From: Pelagibius sp.
Lineage (GTDB): Bacteria > Pseudomonadota > Alphaproteobacteria > Kiloniellales > Kiloniellaceae
Direction of reading: 5' to 3'
DNA length: 64,000 bases
Assembly: GCF_028281305.1 (NCBI RefSeq)
Contig: NZ_JANQKD010000120.1
Location: 1-64,000, forward strand
Part shown: positions 33,593 to 41,790 of the stretch, one piece after another
Numbering within the stretch: the stretch's first letter is position 1
How the letters are laid out: every line of letters starts with the position of its first letter
Made by a program: the position numbers and the translations under genes
The notes under the pieces: generated by a model
Told to the model about the DNA's origin: nothing
What the model saw: the letters and a program-made list of their open reading frames with translations, nothing else
Database searches by the model: none

Positions 33593-34800
33593 AGGTCCTG
33601 GATCCCCTGTAGGCCGTGGCGAAGATCGCTGAGGATAAACTCCACCTGTCGGCTGGGGCCGCAGGCGCGGTGGTTGGGAAAGCGCCTGGTCCAGGCATCC
33701 ATCTTCACGGTCACCGCACAGAGGGCGCCACCGACCTTCGTCTGGTAGCCGATAACCATGTCTTCCATCTCGTGGAAGGAGTCGGCGGACATGTCGTCCC
33801 ACATGTCGGCCGTACGCAGGCGGAACATCTCCAGGATGTTGCTGACGTCGTAGATGACTCCGCGAAGCTTGTCATCGAGCTCCTTCAGGATCTCCAGGAG
33901 CGGGCGGTCCTGCCGTACAATGGTGTCCTGCCGCAGATCTTCCAGACTGCCCAGAAAGTCGGATACCCGAACCATGTTTTCGTCCAGGCACCACTGGTAG
34001 TAGGCGAGCGAGAGGTAAACGTCGCCGTAGTCTTCCAGGAACTTCGGGATCGCGGTCACGGGGATCCGCAACTTTCGCGCCAGGCGGTTGAGGTTGCGGC
34101 GCGCCACCGCGGCGTCCGGGTCCATGAACAGCGCGAAGAGATCGCGGATGTTCTCGCTGTCCTGCTGGCCTCTGCCGTAGACCGCGGCCACCAGGGGGCG
34201 GGTGAAGGCGCGCATCTGGGGCGCCAGTTCGCGCACCTTCGGTTCCGAGAGCCGCAGGTGGCTGTGGGCGTCGATCTCGATTCCCAGGCGGCGCATCTCG
34301 ACCCTCAGGCTATAGACGTCATAGCTTGAAAGCTGGCTGAGGATCTTTACAAGTTGCACGTCTTTCTGGTTTCGCGAGTCGAACTCGAAGATCCCGGGCA
34401 GATCGGTCGGGGCGATCTGCCCGCTGCCGGTATGGGTGCCGGCGAAGAGCTCGACCATGCCTTCCAGTTTGGCGTTCTTGACCAGCCGCGCCCGCCTCAG
34501 CCCGGGCGTGACAAGCGGCACGATCGAAAGGGGAAGGATATGCAGCGAGTCCCGGTCTTGCGCTCCTTCCGCGCTCTCTCCGGCGAAGGTTGGTCTGGTC
34601 TGCTGGGTGGCGAGGGGACTGTTCATCGGGTCCGGTTGGGCGCTGAAGGTGTCGGTGAACAACCTATTGGAGAAACTTCGGGTCCAGAGAGGCTGAATTC
34701 CCGGTTGCGGGGTGCTGACAGGCTGCCACGGCACGGGTCCCTGGATCTCAGGGGATACCGCGGTCTTTGGCGGTGTTCGCGTCTTACCGGGCCAAAGCAT
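33583..34800 (-). CDS. Protein of unknown function at the head of the MoxR cluster
   Basis: A 405-residue soluble protein (346 if it starts at the ATG at 34626). I do not recognise the family. The first about 100 residues are Pro/Thr/Gln-rich and look disordered. From there a mainly helical domain follows (LSSYDVYSLRVEMRRLGI, AVARRNLNRLARKLRIPVTA, DYGDVYLSLAYYQWC, LKELDDKLRGVIYDVSNILEMF). A Cys and His cluster lies at the end (NHRACGPSRQ, QDLHC). No transmembrane helix, Walker motif or known catalytic motif is seen. Its same-strand position about 140 bp before DUF4129 suggests a link with the MoxR system, but it may have its own promoter. Confidence 0.7.
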   Translation of the reverse strand: MLWPGKTRTPPKTAVSPEIQGPVPWQPVSTPQPGIQPLWTRSFSNRLFTDTFSAQPDPMNSPLATQQTRPTFAGESAEGAQDRDSLHILPLSIVPLVTPGLRRARLVKNAKLEGMVELFAGTHTGSGQIAPTDLPGIFEFDSRNQKDVQLVKILSQLSSYDVYSLRVEMRRLGIEIDAHSHLRLSEPKVRELAPQMRAFTRPLVAAVYGRGQQDSENIRDLFALFMDPDAAVARRNLNRLARKLRIPVTAIPKFLEDYGDVYLSLAYYQWCLDENMVRVSDFLGSLEDLRQDTIVRQDRPLLEILKELDDKLRGVIYDVSNILEMFRLRTADMWDDMSADSFHEMEDMVIGYQTKVGGALCAVTVKMDAWTRRFPNHRACGPSRQVEFILSDLRHGLQGIQDLHC

Positions 34801-34934
34801 AAGGACGACATGGTTAACGTTTTCTTTCTTTGCCGGCCGCCTGTATCAACTGAAGCGCTAGCACGACCGTGCCGCCGGCGCGGGGCCGCCGCCTGTGAGG
34901 GCTCTCGCTTTTCGATTGGGCAGGATTTTCGGTT

Positions 34935-35858
34935 TTGAACGCACCAAGTCCGCGGGTCCTCTGTATCGGTGGCTGCCATGTGGACCGCAAGGCCTCCGCG
35001 GCCGTCACGGTGCAACTGGCCGTCTCCAACCCGGTTTCAATCTCGACCTCTTTCGGCGGGGTCGCCCGCAACGTGGCGGAAAACCTCTGTCGTCTGGAAA
35101 CCGCGGTCACGCTGGTCAGCCGGGTCGGCGCCGACAGTGACGGAGCGGCGATCCTGGAGGCCCTGCGCCGGCTTCCGCTTCGGCTCGACCATCTCGGCAT
35201 CGCTCCGGACAGGCCGACCGCCTTTCATCTGATCGTGCTGCAGCCCGATGGCGAAATGCTGGTCTCCGTTGCCGACATGCGCATCTACGATGACCTCACG
35301 CCGCAGCGCCTGGCCGCGCTGCCGGCCGGCATCTGGGCGGCGGACGCCGTCTTTGCCGATTGCAACCTGCCGGCCGAGAGCCTGACTTACCTGGCCGGGC
35401 AGCGCAGCGCCGAGCGGCGTCTCGCGGTCAACGCCGTGTCGCCGGCCAAGGCCGTCCGGGCGGAAGGCATTCTGCCCGCGACCGACTATCTCTTCGTCAA
35501 TGCTGCGGAGGCGGCCGCCTTGATTGGGCTAGGCCAAGGGGACCCTGGCCCTGAGGCTGCGGCCGGCGCCCTGCTGGAGCGCGGCGTCGGCGAGGTGGTT
35601 GTGACGCTGGGCGCCGAGGGGCTGCTGGCGGCGACGCCGGACGCAGTCCTGCATCTCCAGAGCCTGCCCGGCCCGCTGTGCGACGTGACGGGTGCGGGTG
35701 ACGCTCTGGCGGCCGCCTTTCTCGACGCGCGGCTGCGCGGCCTGTCCCTGGATGCCGCGGCGCGGCGGGCGCTTGGCGCGGCGCGTCTGACGGTCGAGTG
35801 CGCGCAGAGCGTAAACGCGACCCTTACCCCGGAAACCCTGGATCAGATGATGTCATGA
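34935..35858 (+). CDS. psuK: PfkB-family sugar kinase, probable pseudouridine kinase
   Basis: A 307-residue ribokinase-fold kinase. The N-terminal Gly-Gly region is SFGGVARNVAENL (39-51) and the PfkB signature DVTGAGDALAAAF (250-262) carries the catalytic Asp256. With psuG directly downstream (ATGA overlap at 35855-35858) it would phosphorylate pseudouridine to pseudouridine 5'-phosphate. The start is TTG at 34935, preceded by CAGGA at good spacing. The adjacent gene decides the specificity call. Confidence 0.85.
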   Translation: MNAPSPRVLCIGGCHVDRKASAAVTVQLAVSNPVSISTSFGGVARNVAENLCRLETAVTLVSRVGADSDGAAILEALRRLPLRLDHLGIAPDRPTAFHLIVLQPDGEMLVSVADMRIYDDLTPQRLAALPAGIWAADAVFADCNLPAESLTYLAGQRSAERRLAVNAVSPAKAVRAEGILPATDYLFVNAAEAAALIGLGQGDPGPEAAAGALLERGVGEVVVTLGAEGLLAATPDAVLHLQSLPGPLCDVTGAGDALAAAFLDARLRGLSLDAAARRALGAARLTVECAQSVNATLTPETLDQMMS

Positions 35859-36802
35859 CAGAGCGCAACGGCAGGCCCGACGCAATGCAGTTTCTCGAAG
35901 TCTCACCGGAGGTCGCTTCGGCTCTGGCGGAGCGGCGGCCGGTTGTGGCTCTCGAGTCCACCATCATCACCCACGGCATGCCCTTTCCGCGCAACCTGGA
36001 AACGGCCCTGGCGGTGGAGGGAGATATCCGCGCCGCCGGCGCCGTGCCGGCCACGATTGCGGTTCTTGAGGGCCGCATTCGCGTGGGGCTGGACGAGGCG
36101 GCACTGGAGGCACTGGCGGAGCGGGCCGAGGTCGCCAAGGTCAGCCGGGCCGATCTGCCGGCGGTGCTCAACGGCGGCGGCGCCGGGTCCACGACCGTCG
36201 CGGCCACGATGATCGCCGCCGATCTCGCTGGCATCCGGGTCTTTGCCACCGGCGGCATCGGCGGTGTCCACCGCGGCGCCGAGAACAGTTTCGACGTCTC
36301 CGCCGATCTGCAGGAACTGTCCCGCACCCCTGTGGCGGTGATCTGCGCCGGCGCCAAGGCGATCCTGGACCTGCCGAAGACTTTGGAGGTTCTGGAAACG
36401 CTCGGCGTCCCGGTCGTCGGCTTCGGTTGCGACACCCTGCCGGCCTTCTACAGCCGCGACAGCGGCTTGCCGTTGGCCCTGCGCTGCGATGCCGCTGCCG
36501 AGGTCGCCGCGTTGATGATGGCTCAGTGGGATCTCGGCCTTGGCGGCGGGCTCGTCGTGGCCAACCCGATCCCTATGGCCGACGAGATCCCGGCGGCGAC
36601 CATGGAGGAGAAGATTGCCGAGGCGCTGAGCGAAGCAGCGGCGCAGGGGGTACAGGGCAAAGCGGTTACGCCCTTCCTGCTGCAGCGCCTGGAGGCACTC
36701 ACGAAGGGTGCCAGTCTCGATGCCAACGTCGCCCTGGTGCGCAACAATGCCCGCCTGGCGGCCGCGGTCGCCGCCGCCTACGCCGAACGCCCCGCGCCCT
36801 AG
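35855..36802 (+). CDS. psuG: Pseudouridine-5'-phosphate glycosidase
   Basis: A 315-residue enzyme that splits pseudouridine 5'-phosphate into uracil and ribose 5-phosphate. Family motifs VVALESTIITHGMPFPRNLETA, AVLEGRIRVGL, FATGGIGGVHRGAENSFDVSADLQEL and VICAGAKAILDLPKTLEVLET (with the Schiff-base Lys in AGAKAILD) are intact. The psuK-psuG pair salvages modified nucleosides from RNA decay. The ATG at 35855 overlaps the psuK stop; an in-frame start further upstream lies inside psuK. Confidence 0.93.
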   Translation: MTERNGRPDAMQFLEVSPEVASALAERRPVVALESTIITHGMPFPRNLETALAVEGDIRAAGAVPATIAVLEGRIRVGLDEAALEALAERAEVAKVSRADLPAVLNGGGAGSTTVAATMIAADLAGIRVFATGGIGGVHRGAENSFDVSADLQELSRTPVAVICAGAKAILDLPKTLEVLETLGVPVVGFGCDTLPAFYSRDSGLPLALRCDAAAEVAALMMAQWDLGLGGGLVVANPIPMADEIPAATMEEKIAEALSEAAAQGVQGKAVTPFLLQRLEALTKGASLDANVALVRNNARLAAAVAAAYAERPAP

Positions 36803-36809
36803 ATCAGCT

Positions 36810-37520
36810 TCAGGGCCGCTCGGCCACCAGATGCCAGTGGTAGGACCCGGGGCGGCTGTGTTCCTTGTCGGCGAGGCTGAGCAACTCGAAGTCCTCGAAC
36901 AGGCGCAGCAGCTCAGTGGCGTTGCAATAGAAGTGCGGATGGTTCTTGTCCCCGTCGCCGGAATCCGAAGTGACGAAGGTGTTGGGGGCGATCTCGGTAC
37001 CGACACCGCAATTGGCGTTGCGCTTCGACAGCATGGTGCCCTGGAACATCCCGCCCGGTTTCAGGACGCGGTGGATCTCCGCAATGGCCCGGGACACGAC
37101 GCCGCCGTCACCGTGATAGATGACGTTGAAGGAAAGGACATAGTCGAAGCTGCCGTCTTCGTAAGGCAGGTCGGTCATCAGGCCTTCGCGAAAATCGATC
37201 GCAAGCCCGTGGTCCTTGGCCTGCCGTACCGCGAACTCCAGGCCGGCGGGGCTGGCATCCATGCCGTGAACACCCAGCCCTTGGCTTGCCAGATAGCAGG
37301 CGTGACGGCCGACGCCGCAGCCGAGGTCGAGCGCCCGCAAAAGACCACGCGCTTTCAGCGTCGGAATCAAGGCCGCGACGTCAGGGTCGGGGTCCAGCCA
37401 GTCCGCCCGGCCGCTTTCGCTCTGCCAGCGGTGGTCCCAGGCGCGGTGGGCCGTTGCCGAGTCGTCTGAGGGAAGAGTGCTGGGCATCGCGGGCTGTTCC
37501 TCCAAGGTAATGATGGGCAA
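36810..37520 (-). CDS. SAM-dependent methyltransferase
   Basis: A 236-residue class I methyltransferase. Motif I is ALDLGCGVGRHACYLA, the acidic residue ending strand 2 is in GVHGMDASPAG, and motif IV is FDYVLSFNVIYH. It resembles TehB- and UbiE-like small-molecule methyltransferases; the substrate cannot be read. It is convergent with psuG (stop to stop 7 bp) and upstream of the phn transporter on the same strand, without coupling. A start at residue 12 (MPSTLPSD) is possible. Confidence 0.8.
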   Translation of the reverse strand: MPIITLEEQPAMPSTLPSDDSATAHRAWDHRWQSESGRADWLDPDPDVAALIPTLKARGLLRALDLGCGVGRHACYLASQGLGVHGMDASPAGLEFAVRQAKDHGLAIDFREGLMTDLPYEDGSFDYVLSFNVIYHGDGGVVSRAIAEIHRVLKPGGMFQGTMLSKRNANCGVGTEIAPNTFVTSDSGDGDKNHPHFYCNATELLRLFEDFELLSLADKEHSRPGSYHWHLVAERP

Positions 37521-37551
37521 GAGCGGCGGCCGCCTTTCGTTGCGGCTCTGC

Positions 37552-38421
37552 CTAGATGATGCGGTGGCGCAGGTAGCTGCTGAGGCGCTCGACCAGCAGA
37601 ACCAGCGCGAAGATGCAGATGATGATCGTCGCCGCCGTCGGGTATTCGAAGAGGTCCATGGCGACTTTCAGTTCGATGCCGATACCGCCGGCGCCGACCA
37701 GCCCGAGGACCACCGAGGACCGTGTCGCCTTTTCCAGGCTGAAGAGCGCGGTGTTGATAAAGGAGGGCAGGGCGGCCGGGAAGACCGCGGAGCAGATAAC
37801 GCCGCTGCGGCTGGCGCCGAGGGCGGAGAGCGCTTCCTGCGGTCCCGGTTCGGTCTCCTCCATCGCCTCGGCGAAGAACTTGCCGCAGAACCCCATGGTG
37901 TCGACCATGAGGGCCAGGGTCCCGGCGAAGGGGCCGAGGCCGACGGTCACCACGAAGAACAGCGCCCAGACGAGGTCGGGTACCGTGCGGAACCAGGAGA
38001 TCAGGCCGCGGGCGAGATAGTAGACGGCAGGGTGGGGGGAGAGGCGGCTGGTCGCACAGACTGCCAGAGGCAGGCTGAGCGCCACGCCCAGCGCCGTGCC
38101 CACCAGAGCCATCTGGAAGGTCTCCAGCAGGGCCTGCCCGATGGGCGCGATGCGGCTGAGGTCCGGCGGGATCATGCGCACGAAGAGGTCGCCCATGTGG
38201 GGCAGCCCTTCCAGGAAGCCGGTGACCGAGATCCTGGAGCCTTCGATGGCCAGTACGAAGAACGCCAGCGCCACGACGTAAATCAGAAAGGCCAGAGCCC
38301 CGGGGCGTTCGAAGCGGGGCGGCAGCGCCGCCGTCGGGCGCGCCGCCGCTGCCGCCGGGATCGGGCCGCCGGGTGTCAAAGCGCTGCTCCGGTTTGACGG
38401 CGTCCAATGGGGTTCACGCAA
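37552..38421 (-). CDS. phnE: Phosphonate ABC transporter permease (first transporter)
   Basis: A 289-residue inner-membrane permease with about six helices. The PhnE pattern is clear: WFRTVPDLVWALFFVVTVGLGPFAGTLAL, the EAA-type coupling loop around QEALSALGASRSGVICSAVFP, and the C-terminal GLVGAGGIGIELKVAMDLFEYPTAATII. A cytoplasmic Pro/Ala-rich N-terminus of about 40 residues precedes the first helix. It is last in the phnD-phnC-phnE unit, 7 bp after phnC. Confidence 0.88.
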   Translation of the reverse strand: MREPHWTPSNRSSALTPGGPIPAAAAARPTAALPPRFERPGALAFLIYVVALAFFVLAIEGSRISVTGFLEGLPHMGDLFVRMIPPDLSRIAPIGQALLETFQMALVGTALGVALSLPLAVCATSRLSPHPAVYYLARGLISWFRTVPDLVWALFFVVTVGLGPFAGTLALMVDTMGFCGKFFAEAMEETEPGPQEALSALGASRSGVICSAVFPAALPSFINTALFSLEKATRSSVVLGLVGAGGIGIELKVAMDLFEYPTAATIIICIFALVLLVERLSSYLRHRII

Positions 38422-38428
38422 CGCGCGA

Positions 38429-39250
38429 TCATGTGTAGATCGCCTTCAGCGCCGCCATGTCATGGTCGCTGCTGGCGCCGTCGATCACCTTGCGGCCGCC
38501 GCGCAGCGCAACCAGGTGGTCGGCGTAGTCGAGGGCATGGCGCAGGTGGTGGGAGGTGAAGAACAGGGTGACGTTCTTCTCGCGCATCAGGTCGCTGAAG
38601 AGCTTCATCACCTCTTCGCCGGCGGCGGGGTCGAGACTGGCGACGGGTTCATCGGCAAAGACCATCTGCGGCCGCTGCATCAGGGCCCGTGCGATGGCCA
38701 CCCTCTGCGATTGCCCGCCGGACAGCCGGTCGGCGCGCTTGCCCGCCTGGTCGGCCAGGCCGACCCTTTCCAGGCAGTGCATGGCTTCGTCCCGCAGCGT
38801 TCTGGGAGCAAGGCCCTGATACCAACAGCGCGGGCCGCCGTGGCGCGCCTGGGCGCCGTGCAGTACGTTGGTCAGGGCGGAGAGCCGAGGCACCAGGTTA
38901 TGCTTTTGAAAGACGAAACCGACCCGCGCACGCAGCCGCCGCAGCGGCGCACCGCGCAGCGCCGTGATCTCCTGGCCCAGCAGCGCAACGCTGCCTTGGC
39001 TCGGCTCCAGCAGCCGCAGACAGCAGCGCAGAAGGGTCGACTTGCCGGAGCCGTTGGCGCCGATCAGCGCCGTCGAACAGCCCGCGGTGATATCGAGGTC
39101 GACGCCCTTCAAGACCTCCGCCGCCCCAAAGCGCTTGGCGAGGCCACGAACGGCCAGATCGCGTGCAGTCTTGTCCGAACCGGGACGAGCGGTCCCCGTG
39201 GGGACCGCCCGGACCGCGACCTCTCCGGCATCGACGGCGGTAAGCGCCAT
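38429..39250 (-). CDS. phnC: Phosphonate ABC transporter ATP-binding protein (first transporter)
   Basis: A 273-residue ABC ATPase. Walker A is GANGSGKS, the signature LSGGQSQR, Walker B MVFADEPVASLD and the H-loop TSHH. It energises import of phosphonate or a related oxyanion by PhnE/PhnD. Its start overlaps the phnD stop (TGATG). About 30 extra N-terminal residues compared with common PhnC proteins precede the ABC domain. Confidence 0.9.
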   Translation of the reverse strand: MALTAVDAGEVAVRAVPTGTARPGSDKTARDLAVRGLAKRFGAAEVLKGVDLDITAGCSTALIGANGSGKSTLLRCCLRLLEPSQGSVALLGQEITALRGAPLRRLRARVGFVFQKHNLVPRLSALTNVLHGAQARHGGPRCWYQGLAPRTLRDEAMHCLERVGLADQAGKRADRLSGGQSQRVAIARALMQRPQMVFADEPVASLDPAAGEEVMKLFSDLMREKNVTLFFTSHHLRHALDYADHLVALRGGRKVIDGASSDHDMAALKAIYT

Positions 39251-40134
39251 CAGTTGCCCACGAAGTCGGAGTACTGGGGATAGCCGATGGTGGCATAGGC
39301 ATCGCGGATGTACTGGTAGTCGGCATCCTGGACGCCGGGCAGGAACTTCATGCCCGCGTACTTCTGGTTTTCTTCGCCTTCCAGGATCGCAGCCACCAGC
39401 GCGTCGGACTGCTCGCCGAAAACCGTGCGCACCTTATCGACCACGGCCTTGTCCACATGGGGACCGGCCACGAGGACATCGTTCGGCAGGTCCGGGCCGC
39501 GGGCGATCACCTTGAAGGCGCCGGCCGGCAGGTCCGGGTCCTTCGCGCGCACCTTGTCGGTCCAGCTGCGGTAGTTCACGCCAAGGCCGGCGACATCACC
39601 GCGCTTGAGGGCTTCATGGCCGACATTGCGGTGGACATGCAGGGGTTTCAATTCCTTGCTCGGGTCGAGGCCGTAGTCGGCGAGCAACTGCATCGGTCCG
39701 AGATGTCCGGAGGTGGAACCGACGTCGCTGAAGGCCACGGACTTGCCTTTCAGATCCGCCGGCGCGTTGATGCCGCTGTCGGCCATGACAACGATGGCCG
39801 AGAAGTAGTCGGGCCGGCTGAAGGCGACGACGGGAAAGGCCTCGGTCAGCTTGCGCATGACCACGTATTCGGCCGGACCGGTGAGGACGAAGTCGACTTT
39901 CTCAGCCCGCATGGCTTCGGCGGCGGCAGTGCGGCTGGTGACCGGAAAGAGTTCGACCTCCATGCCGCTTGCTTCGCGCAGCACGTCGGCGAAGGGGCCG
40001 TACTCGCGCTGCAGCATCTCCAGCCCTTCGACGTCGGTGACGGCGAAGCGGACGGTCTCCGCCGCCTGTACGGAGGTTGCGGAGACGGCAATGGCCGTGG
40101 CGAGACCGGCGGCCTTTAGGACTGTTTTCAACAT
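39250..40134 (-). CDS. phnD: Phosphonate ABC transporter substrate-binding protein (first transporter)
   Basis: A 294-residue periplasmic binding protein with a signal peptide (MLKTVLKAAGLATAIAVSAT, cleavage near VQA-AE). PhnD-type ligand loops are present: VDFVLTGPAEYVVM and AFSDVGSTSGHLGPMQLLADYGL, whose Ser-Thr-Ser-Gly loop binds the phosphonate or phosphite group. It differs widely from the second PhnD of the window, so the two probably have different ligands. GGGGGAG lies 10 bases before the ATG. Upstream is a four-site Pho-type box. Confidence 0.88.
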   Translation of the reverse strand: MLKTVLKAAGLATAIAVSATSVQAAETVRFAVTDVEGLEMLQREYGPFADVLREASGMEVELFPVTSRTAAAEAMRAEKVDFVLTGPAEYVVMRKLTEAFPVVAFSRPDYFSAIVVMADSGINAPADLKGKSVAFSDVGSTSGHLGPMQLLADYGLDPSKELKPLHVHRNVGHEALKRGDVAGLGVNYRSWTDKVRAKDPDLPAGAFKVIARGPDLPNDVLVAGPHVDKAVVDKVRTVFGEQSDALVAAILEGEENQKYAGMKFLPGVQDADYQYIRDAYATIGYPQYSDFVGN

Positions 40135-40284
40135 GGCGGAAACTCCCCCTGCTTTCGACATGGCCAGGTTGCGCTTCGGCCCGGGGTCGGCCCAGGGTCG
40201 GCCCGGGGCTGCGGCGCGGCGGAGCTTGCAGCCCGACAATGCGGGCTTTGCCTGACCGTTGACGTCAATTCCAACGCAAGGGCG

Positions 40285-40324
40285 ATGACGCGCGCATGAT
40301 GCGGCCGTGAAGCTGCCGTTACAA
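40285..40324 (-). promoter_or_regulatory. Four-site Pho box upstream of phnD (first transporter)
   Basis: On the minus strand four 7-mers follow each other at exactly 11-bp period: TTGTAAC, GCTTCAC, GCATCAT, GCGTCAT, each separated by four bases. PhoB binds 7-mers of the CTGTCAT type with a 4-bp spacer. It lies about 150 bp upstream of the phnD ATG, in the gap after phnF. Confidence 0.6.
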
Positions 40325-40401
40325 AAGCTGGACGAAGCCCGCCATTGGTCGAGGCCTTGGTCGGGGCCGCCGCGCGGGTGTAGGGCGGGAAGGCTTTGGT
40401 T

Positions 40402-41124
40402 TTAGGGCTGGACGACCAGTTGGGCGCGCTCGGCCGCCATGCGGCCCCAGCCGTATTCGATAACCCGTCCTTCCGGATCGATGTTGACCGACTCGGTGAC
40501 CAGGACCGGCTGGCTGCGCGGCAGTTCGAGAAGCCGGCTCTCCGTCGTCGTCGGCAGCCGCGCCGTGATACGGGTTTCCTTGCGGGTGTAGTCCGTAACG
40601 CCGTACTGCGCCAAAGCCTTGGTCACGGACTGTTCGCGCTTGTACGCCTCGATGATGTCGGGAAAGCGCTTGGCCGGGAAGTGGTGGGCGGCAATGGAGA
40701 TGGGACGGCCGTCCACCTTGCCGACACTTTCGATCAGGGCGACCTGCGCGCCCTTGCGCAGGTGCAACTGCTTGGCCACGGTGGCATCGGCGGGAATGAG
40801 CTGGGCCCTCACCAATTCACCGGAGGGGATCCGCGACTGCTTTTGGATGTTCTCGGTGAAGCGGGTGCGCTTGCCCAGCTTGTAGTCGACGACGCGCTCC
40901 TGGACGAAGGTACCGCGGCCCTGCTCCACCCTGACGATGCCTTCCTGTTCCAGAAAGGCGATGCCGCGGCGCACCGTGTGGCGGTTGACGCCGAAGCGGC
41001 TGGCGAGCTCGGCCTCCGTAGGCAGTCTCTTGCCGCGGTCGAAGACCTCTTCCTTGATGTCCGACTCGATGGATTCGGCGATCTGTCGCCAGAGAGCGAC
41101 GCCCGCGCGGCGCTGCAGTGTCAT
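40402..41124 (-). CDS. phnF: GntR/HutC-family regulator, phosphonate repressor
   Basis: A 240-residue repressor with an N-terminal winged helix (GKRLPTEAELASRFGVNRHTVRRGIAFLEQEG) and a C-terminal UTRA ligand domain (about 90-240). It lies divergent from phnG, and a GTCTAGAC palindrome in the shared promoter is the likely operator. The ATG at 41124 has AGGAGAAGAG upstream. It is transcribed towards phnDCE, from which it is separated by a 267-bp gap with a Pho box. Confidence 0.9.
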   Translation of the reverse strand: MTLQRRAGVALWRQIAESIESDIKEEVFDRGKRLPTEAELASRFGVNRHTVRRGIAFLEQEGIVRVEQGRGTFVQERVVDYKLGKRTRFTENIQKQSRIPSGELVRAQLIPADATVAKQLHLRKGAQVALIESVGKVDGRPISIAAHHFPAKRFPDIIEAYKREQSVTKALAQYGVTDYTRKETRITARLPTTTESRLLELPRSQPVLVTESVNIDPEGRVIEYGWGRMAAERAQLVVQP

Positions 41125-41137
41125 GCTCTCTCTTCTC

Positions 41138-41155
41138 CTGTCACGCAAGTTTCAC
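41138..41155 (+). promoter_or_regulatory. Pho box at the phnF-phnG divergent promoter
   Basis: CTGTCAC-GCAA-GTTTCAC: two 7-mers separated by 4 bp, reading towards phnG and about 80-100 bp upstream of its start. The first half-site matches the E. coli consensus in 6 of 7 positions. It would let PhoB activate the C-P lyase operon under phosphate limitation. It begins only 14 bp upstream of the phnF ATG. Confidence 0.6.
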
Positions 41156-41209
41156 CAAGTAGCCCTTTACAGGGTCATGAAGGGTATTCTAACCTCCGGA
41201 TGTATCAAC

Positions 41210-41235
41210 GTCTAGACAAATTGTGGACTTGTCTA
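41210..41235. promoter_or_regulatory. Candidate PhnF operator upstream of phnG
   Basis: GTCTAGAC palindrome at 41210-41217. In addition TAGACAA (41213-41219) and TTGTCTA (41229-41235) form an inverted repeat with 9 bp between. The site ends at the base before the phnG ATG, so a bound repressor would block transcription or early elongation. The same 8-bp palindrome is found upstream of the second phnC. Confidence 0.6.
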
Positions 41236-41790
41236 ATGACAATGCGTTCCGAGAACGGCGCCGGGGTAGGGGCTCCTGCTGAAGGTGCCGGTTTGGAGTC
41301 TTTGCCCGGATCGGGGTCTCCACCGGGTGGAGTCCCCGCCGAGGCGGTGCAGGCCGAACGCCAGCGCTGGATGTCCGTTTTGGCAAAGGCGCAGCTTTCC
41401 GAGCTGGAGCAGGCCTGGGATCAGGTCGAAGAGCGGCCGGCCTTTCAATGGCTGCGCCCGCCCGAGATCGGCATGGTCATGGTGCGCGCGCGCAGCGGCG
41501 GGACCGGCGGCCAGTTCAATCTCGGCCAGATGACCGTGACGCGCTGTGCTCTGCGTGTTGACAGCGGCGCCACCGGCCTGGGGTACGTCCAGGGGCGCTC
41601 GAAGCGCCATGCGGAGTTGGCCGCGATCTTCGATGCCCTGCTGCAGGATGGCGGCCGCCGCGCGGTACTGGACGAGGAGGTCATCCGGCCCCTGGCTGCG
41701 GCCTACGACCGCCGCCGCGACGAGCGCAGCCGCAAGGCCAATTCCACCAAGGTCAACTTCTTCACCCTCGTACGCGGGGAGAACGACTGA
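41236..41790 (+). CDS. phnG: Phosphonate C-P lyase system protein PhnG
   Basis: A 184-residue subunit of the PhnGHIJ core that helps build ribose 1-phosphonate 5-triphosphate from ATP and phosphonate. The conserved block RPPEIGMVMVRARSGGTGGQFNLGQMTVTRCALRV and the C-terminal KVNFFTLVRGE are present. The first about 35 residues are a Gly/Pro-rich extension without family similarity, so a later start is possible. It is the first gene of an eight-gene operon and overlaps phnH (TGATG). Confidence 0.92.
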   Translation: MTMRSENGAGVGAPAEGAGLESLPGSGSPPGGVPAEAVQAERQRWMSVLAKAQLSELEQAWDQVEERPAFQWLRPPEIGMVMVRARSGGTGGQFNLGQMTVTRCALRVDSGATGLGYVQGRSKRHAELAAIFDALLQDGGRRAVLDEEVIRPLAAAYDRRRDERSRKANSTKVNFFTLVRGEND

